Below, one piece after another: positions 35,178-48,781 of a stretch of 64,000 nucleotides of DNA (the first letter of the stretch is position 1; the number at the start of each line of letters is the position of its first letter). This stretch comes from Serinus canaria (taxonomy: Eukaryota > Chordata > Aves > Passeriformes > Fringillidae). The DNA is taken from the NCBI RefSeq assembly GCF_022539315.1, contig NC_066323.1:17349719-17413718 (forward strand), given 5' to 3'. Below the pieces are notes generated by a model, which did no database searches, was not told the DNA's origin, and saw nothing but the letters and a program-made list of their open reading frames with translations. The position numbers were made by a program, and so were the translations under genes.

Positions 35178-38100
35178 GACATCTGAATCTCCATACCTGT
35201 TTTTTGTCCTCCATTAATTTCTCTCAGGTAAGTTTCAAAATTCTCTTGCAACCAAGCATGATTTCTCACATTCCCATGTAGTTCTTATGGATGTGGACCA
35301 AGGTTGCTGTTTCAGAGTGCTGATTACAAGAGAGGTACTGGAATTTCAGAAGCCATATTCAGCAATAGAAGTGATATTACTGAGCCTTTATAGGAAGGAA
35401 AGAGTTGGGATATCAAATCCTATTTTTCAGACCAATGTATCAGTCTCTTGAACACGTATTGCTACCAGGAAGATCTGTCTTTACATTTGCAGATTACATG
35501 ACTTAAAAAGGAAGGAATATTACATAGAAATTAGTGCTTTAATTGTTCTAAATATTTTAAGGTGTCTTATTAGTGAGCATAGCTGAGGTTTCTGGGTAAA
35601 ATATTTTCTCCTGGTTTGTTTTTACCAGAAAATCTTTGCCTTCCTCCAGTGGGAAAGTTGGTTGCCAACCTATAGGCCATCCTTCCTATAAACCATTACT
35701 TTGATTATTTGTGCTGTCACTTAGGCAAATCCATCCCTGCCTGGTCACTCTAAAACAATGGTTTGAGGCTCTATTGTGAAGTACTTCCTTCTTTATCTTT
35801 CACTGTCAGAAGTTCATGCAAAGCAATGCAGAAAGACTTTTTATAATTACTAGTTTGGAACAAGGAGTCAATGGGCTAGAAATTGCTTAGAGAAAGAAAG
35901 TCTTTATGTAGTATTAAAGCATATTGAGATAGAATGTATAACAAGGTCTACAAATGGCAAAAATATTCTAAGAAACCACTGCTTTTCTGAAGAAAATAGC
36001 CTAAAATTATTTTTGAAAGCCATGATTAAAAATTTAAAATGGAAATTTTTTTCTTTGCTCATGTATTGTCCTTCATTCCCTGTAACTGATTTTGTTTAAT
36101 GGGCCTCTGATGCCTCCCTTTTATATGATTTTCCTTTCATAGCTCATATTACTTTTATTGCCTCTCTCCAGATCAAAGGCATAGGAAGAAAAGAAAAATG
36201 GTGACTAAGACTGATGTCTGCAATCTTTCACATTTTGGCATTATTTTTCTAAGTATTCTTACCTTGATTTAATGCAGCTTTTGCTAGTTATAATTTTAGG
36301 AGTCACTGTAGATAATTCTTCATCCTCCTGGATATCCCCACCTTTCATACATTTATAGAGGTTAGTGCTTTGCAAACCAGTGATAAAAATTGAAGATCAA
36401 TATATTTAGAGTTTCTAAATGCATTTCAGTTGCTTCCTTTAAATTTTATTTGCCATCTGGCTGTACAAGCTAGTACAGTTTGCTGGGTTTTTTTTTTTGT
36501 TCTGTTTTGTAACTTTGAAAGCTAGAGGCAAGACTGTTTCTCTAAAGGAATGCCAAATTATCACATGGCTACAGGCACTGATGATGCTAGGAAAAAACCA
36601 CCAAATATTGTGGGTGAAGAGCAGCCTAGCTCTGTATTTCACAGCTGGGTTTTGGAAGCCCAGTTATGGTGTCTGTGAGCCCAGCCTGAGCTGCAGCTCC
36701 TGGGCAGTGTGGGGATGTGTGTCTTGTAAGCACTGAAATTACTCTCCCAATTTCATTGCTGCTCTTTTGGGAAGGTAATTGCCCTTGGGTGAAGAGTTGT
36801 AAGGGTAGGTAACGTGTGCATGTTTGCAGGAAGTCATCCCTCAGCCTGTAACCTTTTTCCAGTGCACTTGGAGGGAAACTGAGCAAGCTCCTGCCTTCCC
36901 CATGAATTCCCACAGCCTGCTGGTGCTTGAGGCTGCAGTTCCCACAGGGAGGAGTGGCTTTGTTTCCTTGGAGGTATCAGCATGAACTTCTCCACAGTGC
37001 TCTGATGTCTTTGTCCTCCTGCTCTTCCCATGCCAGACCTCTCCCCCAGCCACAGGTCTGGCCCCTTTCAGTAGTGGTAGCCTTACTAATGCAAAGTTAG
37101 TACAACTTGGGATGGTGTAATTCTTTTTTTGGTAATGACTGCATAGCTGAATACCATCTTCCATTAATCTGTCAGTAATTATTCTTGTGTTTAAAAATTA
37201 CAGGAGTGAGGATATTGAAAATTTGAATGGGCCTGGAAATGTAATTTTAAAGTGAAACTGTACAGTGTTTAAATTCTTTTTGAAGGTATAGCTCTATTGA
37301 ACAAAGCAGGGGAAAAAAACCATGGGGGACATGGTTTAGAGTTTATAAAATCCTGAAAACCATGATTGTTGTATTTTCCTTTAATTTTCAACATACACAT
37401 TGCCACAGGTACTTGTAACAGCAAAAAAATTGGATAAAATTTAAGTACTTCTGCAGCACTGCATCATTTTCCAAGGGATGTGAAAAACTTTCAGAAGTGT
37501 TATTTCAACAGAACAGTTCATTCCTGTAATTGGTCAGACTTCTGAAAAGTCATGGATTTGGTGTCTAGTAACAGCCTGAGCTATCTTCCAACTAAATAAA
37601 GCAACCTGTTCCAGGCCTGACCTCATTTTCATATATACATTAGAAAAGTCAGTGATTGTAAACACAGATGGTCCAACCCATCATGTCATGCTGCTGCCCT
37701 TGTGTTGGAACCAGGCTCAATCTTGCATTGAGAATGAGGATTATTATGTCAAACGAAGCACTTAATTAAGAACAGATTTCAATATTTAATGACTACACAG
37801 TAGCTTATTAAAATATTTGCACTTGTGTTTACGATGTTTGCTGGATTAAATACCAATATATTTGTTAACTGTAGAACAACTTCCAGTGCTCTTGTATGAA
37901 ATCCAAGTATTACTCCTGTGATGCTGCAGAGGCTCCCTAGCCTAGGAAAGCAGATTTATTCTTTGTGCATGTGGGATGGTGTCTGGAGAGCTCAGCACGG
38001 TTTGGGAGGCAGGATACAGTGAGAGGGTACGGGGGAAGCTGAAAGGACAATTTGGTAACATTTCTTGCAGGATGGCTACATTCCTAAATCATAACCAAAA

Positions 38101-39470
38101 AGCTGGGTGAAATCTCTGTTTGCAGCTTAGCTGAAGGCTTTCTTCACTCTTTAGCATTTGGAGGATTCAGGGGGTCTGTGGAGATTCCCACAGCCACAGG
38201 AAGATCTTCTCATGCTCACAATCTCCTGCAATTTCTTCCCTGAAATCATAGGCTGAAGCTGTGGGTGGTTTAGTGGTTTATCTTCCTGACTTTAGTGTAT
38301 GAAGCTTATGAAGTCTGTCATGTTTCAAATGGAAGGGCACAGTTGCAATTTAAATAGATGACATTTTAACTGAGGCCCTTGTAGAACCCACCAAATTTCT
38401 CCCTCATTTAAACTTAGGGGCAAGAGACACATTTCCTTCTTCTGCAACACCTTTATTGTCTTGGTCCATGGTGAAGATCCCTTGCTGTGTTCCTGCCATT
38501 GGATTGCTAAATGATAAACATAAAGACCACAACATCTCTCCTTTCCAGGACAAAAATGTTTCAGCGTTCTTTTTCTAGGGGCTCATTTAAAAATTATAAA
38601 CAAATATCTCATCACTCTTTTCCTTTGGGCCCTTTCCCTCCAGATGAAAGAAAAATTCCACCACTCAGTTCCCTAAACGATGCTTCTCCTGAGGAAGTCA
38701 TTGTGGCTCCAAACTCCTACATATGGAATTGTGCACACATACTTAATGCTGTGGTCCTGGGAGAGATGTCAGCAATTTATATCTCCATCTGCAATGAGTT
38801 ATGAGCACCTGCATCAGCTCAAGCATGCAGTGTGTGCAAGCCCTGCTGCATCCTGCTGCCTCCCCAGGCTGACATTTATGGGGCAGCCTTTGCACATTGA
38901 TGTCAGGCTCTTGTCCATGGCCTCCCTTGGGAGATGTGGGCAGCTGAGGGCACCATCCACCCCAGCAGAAGGGGTGGGTCACCCTTTGGGGGGAAAAAAA
39001 TGTCATCTGTTGGTGATTAGCCTGAAAACAAAAGAGAAGCATAAATATTCATGGTCTGAATGACTTCTTACAGGCAGTTCAGAGAGCTCTGCACAGCATC
39101 ATGGTTCCTCTAGTGCAGGTTTTGCATGCTGTGATGGTAGGGCTGCTAGGTGGGGCCTCTGTCAACAAACACAGCAATCACTTCTCGTGTGTATTTCTGG
39201 TTAAATCTAAGTTGAATTCTCATTTTAAGCAATTTAAAATGAGATTGTAGCTTGTTGTCACCAAATGTTAGGTTATCATAAAATAAATATTTAAATTTCT
39301 GCAGCAAAGGTTAAAAGCTTGATGGAATGATAGTTTTGGACAGCAGGAAAATTTGAATGTTTATGAAATTCAGCAATACTTCTTATAGAGTTGGACTCTT
39401 TAGAGCAGTTGTTTTCCAGTTTATGTGGAATTAAATGTGGCTCTGTAAATCTGATTCTTCTGCCTCGTTT
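35178..39470. other. No gene seen
   Basis: A textbook donor-like ctctcag|gtaagt occurs at about 35228, but all three frames upstream of it are closed within the hairpin, so it does not support a coding exon. 36620-37060 is a GC-richer patch with overlapping antisense frames. Nothing else. Confidence 0.62.
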
Positions 39471-39533
39471 TCAAAGGGGTAAAAGACATTATTGCTTCTC
39501 ATTGTCAAAGGAGTAAAAGATATTATTGCTGCT
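39471..39533. repeat. Imperfect 34-bp-period tandem duplication
   Basis: The segment tcaaaggggtaaaagacatt followed by attgcttct (39471) recurs at 39505 as tcaaaggagtaaaagatatt followed by attgctgct. There are a few substitutions between copies. I see no wider array. Confidence 0.9.
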
Positions 39534-42500
39534 TAGTGCAAAATCCTAATTTTTTCATTTCCATGCTATCTTCCCTACAGAAGTCTCAAAGCCTGCTGAT
39601 ATTAGAGATGCAGCTTTGTAGCACCCTTGGAGACCAGCAGCATCATGATCAGTGTCTGAACAATAAGACAAGTCAGGCAAAGAGAATTTGAATAACTAAG
39701 CAGACAAAAAAGCTTGTGGCATAGCCAGAAAGAGAATACAGGGCTGGTTTATTTAGAGGGCAACTGTTAATTTTTAATTTAATTTCTTCTCAGAAAATAA
39801 CTCCCAAAGCAATACAATTTCAATCATTCTGAAAGGATTTCAGAGTTTGACTAGGATTTATGAAGCAGTTTTAGATAAAAGTTGAAAAAAAGATGGGTTT
39901 GATTCCTAAGTGCTGAAATGAAAAATTTCCACCCTGTAGAAGGTGAGGAGTCTCCCTCCAGTTCCCATAAGCAGGAGGGAAGGAGGGCTGTGGAACCCAG
40001 TATGTCCCATGCTGCAGTCTGCAGGGAGAGGGGCTCAGGCAGGGCTGCAAGTGGGTTCCTGACCAAAAAATGACATGCATTTTATTACCTGGATGCAATT
40101 TTTGGTTTGTTTAATAAGCTGCTTACACAGTTTTGTTCCTAAACTTCGCTCATATGTATTTTCCTTTCCAGCTTCCCCTGGGTGCCTGGTTTGGTTACTT
40201 CTGCTGAAAGAAAGCAGCAATAACTTGTTTGATTTATGTCATCTGATTGGGCCAGATTGTTCTGCAAATGTGTAAATCACTGCTGCTTGTGAGGATGAGC
40301 CAGGTGTTACACCTCACCTGCAGCTGGACTGATTCTTCCTCACCCCCTTGGAATCTTGAGCAATTTCTCAAAAGCAGAGTTGAGGATAATGCTTTGTGGA
40401 TGACAAGAGCCAAGACACTTGGGAAATCAATTTGAGTTTAAAAGGAATGACAGAGTCATTGTCCTATCATGCTACAGATGTGTGGTGCATTCTACAAGTT
40501 GTTGCACAACTGGAAGGAGACTCATGAAGTTTCACTGTTGATTTATCCCCAACAGTACAGCCAATCATCATAGTAATGAAATAGTTCCTCTATTTATACC
40601 AGTCCTGTCATGAGAGCTCAGCTTGATTTCCAGACCTTGCATATTAGTACAAAGTTACTGAGGTATGTAAGAATTACTTTGAAAATCTAATTATTTCTCC
40701 TGCTTAAATGGTAGAACACACTGCAGTGCTGAAACTTGGGAGCAGAGCAATTCACAGCAGATAATTTAAGAGATTTTTACCCCTTTTTCTGTGCAAATAT
40801 TTTAAGCATCTTTTGCTGCAATTTACTTGCCTAGTTTATCTTGTTATGTAGTTTTTTTTCTGTGTGAACAAGTTCAGGCCGATTGATTTTTAACAATCTG
40901 CTCCATGTAGATGACATTCACATTGGTTTTTTTACCAAGACTGTCTGGCAATCTGCTCTTTTCTAATTCTAATGCAGTGTTGTAAATGGTTCAGTACAGG
41001 GCCTTTGTTCTCTCAGGCTAAGGGAGGAAGAAAAAGTAGAAGATGAGTTAATCTTGGAAGTTTGATGTTAGTATTTCTTCTGGGTCCTGTCTTAAGAAAA
41101 AACATAGGACATATGGACCTGGTGTTCAAGTTTTCCTGGATCTTTATCTGGAGGAAGATATGATTTAAGCTTAGTGGCTTTCAGGAAACTTGAGATTCCT
41201 TTCTCTGCTATCACAGTTGTGCCATCTGATTGCAAGTGCATTCATTCACATGACCCTGTCTGGAAGATCTGTCAGATCTTTCACTGGTTTATTGAATTCA
41301 CCTGGGTGCCTGAGCCTTGAAGGTGGCTATAATTTTCTTAATCTCTGTAGCCCCAGATCAGGAGCACAAGCTATTACATATAAGTGCCTTTTTAAATGCT
41401 GTTTTTTTTTTTTTTTTTTTTTGGAAAATGACATATTTTTAAGTGTCTTTTTTCATCTCAGACTGAATAAAGCAGCTGAATTCACTGGCCTTCTTTTTGT
41501 AGGCTGTGTTGTTGAGCTTGCATTTGTCACAGCAATTCCCTCTTCAATGCTCAAAGGAGTATTTGCACTTTTGTTTTTGTGGAGACAGTGCTGAAGAGGA
41601 GTTAAAAATGACTAGCACTCCAGGGAGACAGCAGCAATAAAATCACAAGGTTCAGAGGAGCAGTATTATTTTGGCTAAGGAATTTGGAGAGGATTTAAGC
41701 TGTAAATTGTGCCTGAGGGCTGCTTCTTGTGTCAGCTGAAACCTTGGAGAGGTAAAGGAAAGAGGAAGTCAAAAAAGTAACTGCAGAGGAAACACGAGAG
41801 AGAGTTGTGAGGGATCTCAGAAGGAGCTTAGATGTTGGGTGAGATGGCTTTGGACAGTAAAGAAGCAGATTTGCAGGCATCCAAAGGAGGGGGCTGCATT
41901 TGTTGAACAGCGGTTCCACAATTCTGTATCAGTTGTGTTAGAACCTGGTTGAGGCTCTGCCTGACAAGTAAGCCCTCGGGAAAATACAAGAGCCACCTTT
42001 TCCATGCTGGTTCTGAAGTCTTTTAGGGTGCAGAAGTTCACAGATTTGGAAATAGAGAAGTTTTTTTGAGAGTTTTACTTGGAATGTCTTTTGGTGCAGG
42101 CGGAATCCCAGGGTGAATCACAGAGTTTATTTGACTGGCCCACAGAGACCAGATTAGTAGTTGGAGTCAAAAAGGGATGAGCACTGTGTTTCTATCATTT
42201 TGATAACAACAGTGTTTATCTTGCCTCATGTGGCTTACAATTTAAATACACCATCCAGAAAAGTTCTGTTTCCATTTTTACGGAACAAAAATAGATATCT
42301 GGGGATTTGCATTTGAAGTTCTTGCAGGAAAGTGTTGGCACAGCTGGGAACTAAACTTTGAGCTCCTCATTCCTAGACTAAAGACCATTCTCCCTGTGTT
42401 TACAGATCCTCCTCTGATGCAGATAAATGTTATGGTATGAAATACAATTCAGCTGATTTACATCAATAGTGAACTGACCTTTTATAAAAAGCTAAAACTT

Positions 42501-43839
42501 CAGAGTTCCATTATCCACTTGAAATCTATTTTGATTTCTAAATACAAGGACCCTAATCCAGCAGAGAGGATGTCTTTTGCATATTAAAATGCGTCTTGCT
42601 TCATTCTATATCAGCTCTATCTTGTAATAAGGTTACACAGAGAGAAGGTTACATGGTTTTTGTACTCCTCCAACAGCCTGTGAGGTATTTGGATCCCACA
42701 CTTGTGTCATACCAGTTAAGTATGACCCTGTTAAGTTGGTTTCTGTATGTGATTCTGGGCTGGGCAAAGAAAATTAACTAAAACACCCTAAAATTAATTG
42801 CAGAACTATGTTCACTGAAGAGAATTGATAATGAAAAAGATGATGTGGAAAAAGAAAATAATGAAGAGAGGGATGAGAGCAGGATGACATTTAAGGAGAG
42901 GTGAGATTTGGATTGCTCACTATAGTTAAGAGTCAGTTGCTGTTATTTTTCATGATTCAATAATATTGAGGTTCAGCTGTATGGGAGGTTCCTCCATTGT
43001 CTGCATCTTTGAGAAGGCTGTAAATTAACCTGAGGTAGAGGGACTGACATTTGCATTTTGGAATCTTTTGTAGTATATGTAATTTATCATTTTAGAGTGG
43101 TAGCCAGAGAGGGATCTGACTGAATTGTGGGGTGGGAGAAGAAGTTTTTCCCCTTTTCTTTGATTATTAATAATGATTGCCAGCCATATGCCATTTCTGG
43201 TGAACTTTTGATTCTTTCTTTTTTGGAAGCAATATTTTTTGTGACATTTTGACATGTTTAGCTGATTCTTCACCCGACATTTCATTAACTCATTGGTCTT
43301 GATTTTTTTTCTCTTGCTGGGAGGAAAACTGAGAGCAGCATGTTGGTGTGCAGCTAGTGTGAGTGAGACCAGGTTTAAATGCAGTGACAGATTCCTGCCT
43401 CCCACCAACCTACTGTTCCAAACATGCTAATGTGTCTCCTGGGATTCTGACACTGCAGTTAGAGTTTGGCTAATAATACAGCCCATACACTCTTAACCCT
43501 TGTGTCCATGCCTGCTATTCCAGCACAAGCTCCCGCATGGCAAAGTGGTAAACCTGACTGAAGAGCTGATTTGGCTCCAAAGAATCTGCCAAACACCTCT
43601 ACTTTGTTTTTCAGCTAAGTCATTTTTAGTTTTGGCTTGTTGGATTGCTGCTACATCATTATAATGCTCTGGAACAAAGGGTAAGGGCTGGCAACTGGGA
43701 AGTGGGATTGTCATTATTATACCCCAGAACTGCTGTGAAAACTTTATGAAAAGGGAGGAGGTACCTTGAGATATTTTGCCTGTATTGCTACTACTAGGTG
43801 CCAGGACAAGCCTGAAGGAAACTACAAGGATTTATAACT
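39534..43839. other. No gene seen
   Basis: Ordinary CpG-poor sequence; the only structured element is the T21 run at 41.4 kb. Frames at 41190-41594, 41817-42041 and 43025-43408 have no domain. Confidence 0.65.
41402..41422. repeat. Poly-T run (21)
   Basis: Twenty-one consecutive T residues. It inflates an unsupported plus-strand open frame that runs across it with a poly-Phe stretch. Confidence 0.97.
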
Positions 43840-44200
43840 GGGTTGGGTTAAGACAAGAAGTTGTTCAGACTGAATAAAAGATTGAGATTCTGAAAAATGC
43901 AGAAAAAGATGCTGCAAAGAAGGAGGGAATAATGTTCTGTCCATGTCTAGCAGCTGGGGCAAAAAATTATGGAGTTTTACTGCAGCAAAACATATTTAGA
44001 CACAGAGTTGAGATAAACCTTCCTGAGGAGGATAGTGCATGTCAGAATGGATTACTGGCAGGGCTTGTCAAGACTCCATAACTCTGCAGAGGAAATCTGA
44101 GGAATGCAAACTATAGATCTGTCAGGAATGCTATAGATACTAGGGTTCTTCCTTGGGGAAGGGATGTGGACTACAGGATTTCTCATGTCCACCAGAGACA
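43840..44200 (+). mobile_element. Ancient CR1-type LINE 3' end, sense orientation
   Basis: The segment 'ttatggagttttactgcagc' followed by 'caaaacatatttagacacag', 'gataaacctt', 'gaggatagt' and 'ctgtcaggaatgctatagat' matches, from memory, the older CR1 families known from reptiles and in old copies in birds, not the young chicken-type CR1. The last part (ttcttccttggggaagg, gtggactacaggatttctc) corresponds to the usual '...gggctggactagatgacctc...' run-out at the 3' end. The copy is inactive and highly diverged; the left boundary is uncertain. The younger antisense CR1 lies just to the right. Confidence 0.7.
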
Positions 44201-44245
44201 GCTTTTTATTATTCTTTTTTAACTGAAGTAAGTCTGTTTAGCTGA

Positions 44246-44280
44246 CTTTTTTTCTTTTTTCCTTTTTTCCCCTCTCATCT
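44246..44280. repeat. Pyrimidine tract between two CR1 copies
   Basis: T/C-only run in the interval separating the sense ancient CR1 from the antisense CR1. Confidence 0.9.
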
Positions 44281-44317
44281 GGGAGATAAGAGATGAAGAG
44301 GGTGGGGTTATTAAGAT

Positions 44318-44565
44318 CCCAAGAAGAATCAGGTGGGAAGGGACATCAGGGGGTCTGTTGGCCAATGTGTTTCAAGCAGGGTCAGCTGTGAGATCAGACA
44401 TGGTGACCCAGGCTTCAACCACCTGGGTCTTGAAAACCTCCAAAGATGAAGACACACAAGGATGAAGCAGCTGCTGGTGCCTCCCTCTCCCAGGTGATTC
44501 CCACCTGATAAATGTTCACCCTCTTCCTTGTCTAAGTGCAATTGAACCCCCTGCAAAGGAGTTCA
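44318..44565 (-). mobile_element. CR1 LINE 3'-end fragment, antisense
   Basis: The plus strand starts with a decayed CR1 tail (gaatcaggtgggaagggac) and continues with the antisense CR1 3' end: 'agcagggtcagctgtgag', 'gtgacccaggcttcaaccac' and 'aaaacctccaaagatgaaga'. On the minus strand this gives a frame with LEVF-like, LISQLTLLET and SLPT blocks, which resemble the C-terminus of CR1 ORF2. The outer right boundary is blurred beyond about 44530. It is a short, 5'-truncated, inactive copy, and it lies about 120 bp from an older CR1 of opposite orientation. Confidence 0.85.
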
Positions 44566-45129
44566 GGAGACTTCAGCTCTAAAGGGCACTCCCTTCCTTA
44601 AAAAAAAAAAATATACACACCAATGAATACAAGATTTTTCAGACATAGGTTTTGATTTTAATTTTCCTGTGGATGTGTTGGGGGCACTGGAATGAAAATA
44701 ATGTTTGTGTTACTTGAAAAATTAAGGGAACAATTCTGTGGAGATTACCAAATAGAGGAACACAAGGTAAACAGGTACTTTGGGAACCACTGATCAGCTG
44801 AATGAGTTGGAAGAAATGAATGTAAAATAGGGCATCATAGCTATTTCTGTATCAAAGGGAGAATGATGCATATTTTAAAACAGAGGGGTTTATTATTTCT
44901 TATCCACGGTGCTTATTCTTCAGTTTGTTATAATTTTTCTAATTGTTCTATAATAGGATTGCTATGAACAGGTACTCTTGCTCATAAATGGATTAACCTG
45001 GCTTCCCCTGAAGACAAGGAGACATTTCTAATGATTTCAGAGGGAAATGAATTAAGTCCATTTTCTTTAAACTTGGCACCAGTTGTCATCACTTAGAGCT
45101 ATTCAAGGGAAGGTAAGTAGTAGAAAAAT
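44566..45129. other. No gene seen
   Basis: A 12-A run at about 44600-44611 follows the CR1 fragment; the rest is AT-rich with no recognisable content. Confidence 0.65.
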
Positions 45130-45700
45130 GGGAATTAGTGTCTGATTGTGTTGCCCTAAATATGCTCTGGACTCGATCCAAATTAATTTCGTATTTGCAC
45201 AAACTGTCCAACAGATTGAATTGCCCTTGTCCACTGATTTCTTTCCTTTGCTTGCTGCCATTCTGAACCATTTGGTTCACTTTGCCTTCCCTCAAGCTCT
45301 GTGAGCCCTGACTTTGTGGCCTCGAGAGTCTGTGGCCCTCAAAGTGGGGATGGAGTTCTCATTGTGCAATGGGTTTAACAAGGACCATGTGTCCTCACGC
45401 CCTCCCCCTGTCCAGACCAATCCTGTCCTTTGTTGTTTGGCTGATCTAGTTTCCTTCTTTAGCAGACTGCTGAGTTGAAAACATCCACGCCAAAGTCCCC
45501 GTTCCAGTGGGCTCCACTGCTGGAGGCCTATTTTATCTAACAGCTGGCTGTACGTCATTGTAAAATTGTAAATGCTTCAAACTTCTGCTCCCGTTCCCAG
45601 GGGTTCCACCATTAAAATGATTTTGCATTCACTACCTGCCAACAGGGCCTGTAAGAGAGCCAGAAAAGCAGCAGATTAGGCATAACTATGGATTCTGAGT
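45130..45700. promoter_or_regulatory. CpG-retaining patch with GATA, E-box and CRE-like motifs, possible enhancer
   Basis: About eight CpGs are kept in about 460 bp (45150-45600), well above the surrounding density, without general GC enrichment. The segment has no recognisable repeat. Around 45533 it reads ttatct (GATA site on minus), then CAGCTG at 45541-45546, then tacgtca (CRE half-site type) at 45551-45557. Retained CpGs and a dense motif group suggest selective constraint; this is inference from one sequence. Confidence 0.35.
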
Positions 45701-48700
45701 GGAACGGAGGGGTTGGAGATTGAATTTTTAGGTGAAAAAAACAGGCCTTTCATGAGAAACAAAACTGAGTACAAAGTACTCTGTGGGGCCTTTATATTGA
45801 ACTGTAGTTCACAATTAACACCTCTGCTGTTTTCTCACCCTGGGAATAGAAATCCCCCCCAAAAGTTCATTGTGTTAAGATTTGCCCTTCACATTTTGGA
45901 GATCTTCTTCCAGCCAGATTCTCTTCTTTCTGTAGGCAGAGTTCGTCATTGTGGCTTTCTGTTATAAAGAAGCTGGGTATTAGCTGCACCAATCCAGTCC
46001 TTTCCCTAGGCTTGTAATCAATGGATGTAAAGTTTTAATCCTTTCAGTTTTACAGACCTGCAGAAATGAGTAATGAGCAAAAAGCCTCTTGCATATTTTC
46101 ACCTTTAAGTGCCCAACTTTCCAGTGTAGTGAACAGACCGATTGTGTGGAGCAGCAGATGCTGGGGTCTTTCATCCTTCATCACAAGCAAGAAAAAAAGA
46201 CAATTACACATTTGCAACCTGGAAATGTTTTCTAAGGAGTGAAGCTGTCTTTCTATAATGAATATTTACAGTGTGATTGTTTCAGTTCTTAATTATCATG
46301 AGGAGCATCTCTCTTTCATTTTGCTTCTATAACCCGTGCTCGTGGGAATGGAATTTGATCTTTCTTGTGATGCCATTTGTTGTCAGATATGAGTTTGTGT
46401 TTCTAGCAACAGGCCATTTCTTTTAAATGATTCATCTGTTTTCCTTTCTCCTGTGATAACTTGGCCTATGTGCTAATGATTGCCTGCTGATGTTGAAATG
46501 TAGTGTCACTGTTCATGTTTTGTTAAATTGATTGTACTTTTCTTTTAGTGTTTATTTTTGTTTGACAGGTGGGGAGAGAGAACACTTGCCATCTTTTATT
46601 TACTATTAAAGTTCACTAAACATTGTACTGTGTTGTCTTTGGAGCTGTATTACCTTAGGTGCTTGATAGTGGAAAGCTGTTAAGAAAGAGAGAATTGAAT
46701 ACCATTTCAGTTTTGTGTAGCTATACAAGACCTGATACCAGTATGTAAATACAGAAAGGATATTTTGAGGGTACATATAGTGGAAGAATTAAAATAGTTA
46801 AAAACAGGAAAACCAAGGCTACTTATCAATTTGACCTTAAGAAATGTTCCTTAGAGATGTGTTTAGAGTGGGAGTCAGTCTTTAGAAGAGAACCTGAAAG
46901 GAAAACAGCCCCAGCTAAGCAAAGGCAGGGCAACACTTTCACTTTTTGGTTGTATTTGAGCTTTTTCCTCCTTTCATTCTTGAAGAGAATCCAGAAAAAA
47001 AAGCCCAATTTCTATTCCCTTTCTGATAATCAATGTATAAAACCAGTAGCCAGCGCCATAAATAACAGCTGTATAACTGCTGAAATGTCTGGGAACTGAA
47101 ATATGTGGTGATGTATGATAGAACATTCAGTGATGGCTTTAAAATGTTATTTGGGATGCATTTTGTCTTTCTCGACATAATTTAGGAAGAAAACAAGAAG
47201 GCAAATAATTGGAACAGGCTTTAAGTGTGCTTGGCTTTTTCTTAGAGTGGAATTGAAACAGAAGTTTTATATATGTGCTGTATATATATTTTTCATGGTG
47301 TTTGACAATGTGAAGTTCTTTTGTTTAACATTCTGTATTGCCTGTAGTTTAAAATTCTTCAATCAAGTGAAAGAAAACATGCCAATATGATCATGCTGAA
47401 ATATTAAACAAAATGGCATATTTCAACCAAATATAGATAGCAAGACATATAAAAGCATTTTAGCCTTTTTGGTTGACATTTATCTTCCTGTTCTTCCTAC
47501 TTCACAATGCTTGACTTGAGCTGTATTCTAAATTGTGACAAAGCCCATCATTGAGGTTTAGAGCTCTTGAAAAGAACTGGACCATGTTACAGAAAAAAAG
47601 AAACTAAATTTGGTAACATTTCTCTGGGTGATTCTTACTGAGAGCCAGTTTGAAAGATGAGGAGTATACACCTGTAAGAGAATACTTGTGGAAAAGCCCA
47701 ACCCTTGGAGTGAGAAAATTTTAGGAAAAGTCACTGAATGACTAATTTCAGAAATACAGAAAGCCAGCTCACAACTGAACTTATAAAAGAAAAGAAAAAG
47801 ATCCCCTGTTTGTCTTTTAGGTGGTTGTTATCAAAAGCTTTGCTTGATGAGACATTCAGAATAATTTGCCATGCTCTGGCACAGGCAATTGCTCAATGAC
47901 TCTTGAACTGCCCTCACACTTTACTTACAGACCCAGTGGTTGCAATTCCTGACCTGTACATGAATTAATTTCTTTTTGATTTTGTTGACTCTGGAGAGTT
48001 TCTCTTTCCATCAAGAGACAGGAAGGATGATTGATCACAGGCAGTACTGCTGCTCCTCAGGTACATGATCATGTACTCGTGTGTTTCATGTTCCCAGGAG
48101 GAAGGAATGAAAATTCTGCTAAATGTGGCCCTCCCATCACAGCATTTTTGATGACAGATGTTTCTTTTATTTGCTTGCCTCTACCATTGCCAATAATCTG
48201 TTGGTGTTGCAAACCCTTCCCCTGCCTTGTTCATGATATTCCACATTTTTGTTATAAGCCTTAAGCTAACCTTTTTGCTCAAAAACCCAGACCACACATA
48301 GTTTATTGAACAGGGATAATATAGCATACTCTGTTATTTCTCAGATTTGGACTAATCATAAGAAAAAAATTGTAGCAGAATGCAGGTTAAAATGCAACTT
48401 ATTTTTTACTACATCTAGTAGAATTCATTCTTAAATACAAACCCATTCTTATGAATCTCAAAGTTTTAAGTTTCTATTTTCTTTCTCTTCTATACAAATC
48501 TTAAAAGTGCATTCATATTTTTATATGAGAAAAAGATAGATGCCCTTTATAAATTGCAGTCAGGGTGGCATTAAATATAAATAAACCTGGCAAGTACAGG
48601 TACCAAGATTAGTGTGACCTTTCACAACTTAAAATGCAGTTTTGTCCTTAACTTTGATCTACCCTGATGTAGTGTTATTAATAATAATCATGAGATTGTC

Positions 48701-48781
48701 TTTGCCTTCAAGAGAGGTTTTAAAACAATATGTTTTTATAGCATCTCATTTGGTGGTTTCTGATTTTTTTTTTTTTGATAG
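45701..48781. other. No gene seen; complex AT-rich sequence
   Basis: 46.2-46.6 and 47.0-47.4 kb have complex, repeat-free sequence of the kind often found conserved around developmental genes, including acccgtgctcgtgg near 46331-46344. Conservation cannot be assessed here. No coding signal. Confidence 0.55.

Noticed and set aside
35178..35228. Exon ending at ctctcag|gtaagt
   Set aside because: All three frames from the upstream acceptor contain stops; the AG itself may be an acceptor, with gtaagt following by chance.
41190..41594. 134-codon frame with a poly-Phe stretch
   Set aside because: It reads through the T21 run; open only because of low complexity.
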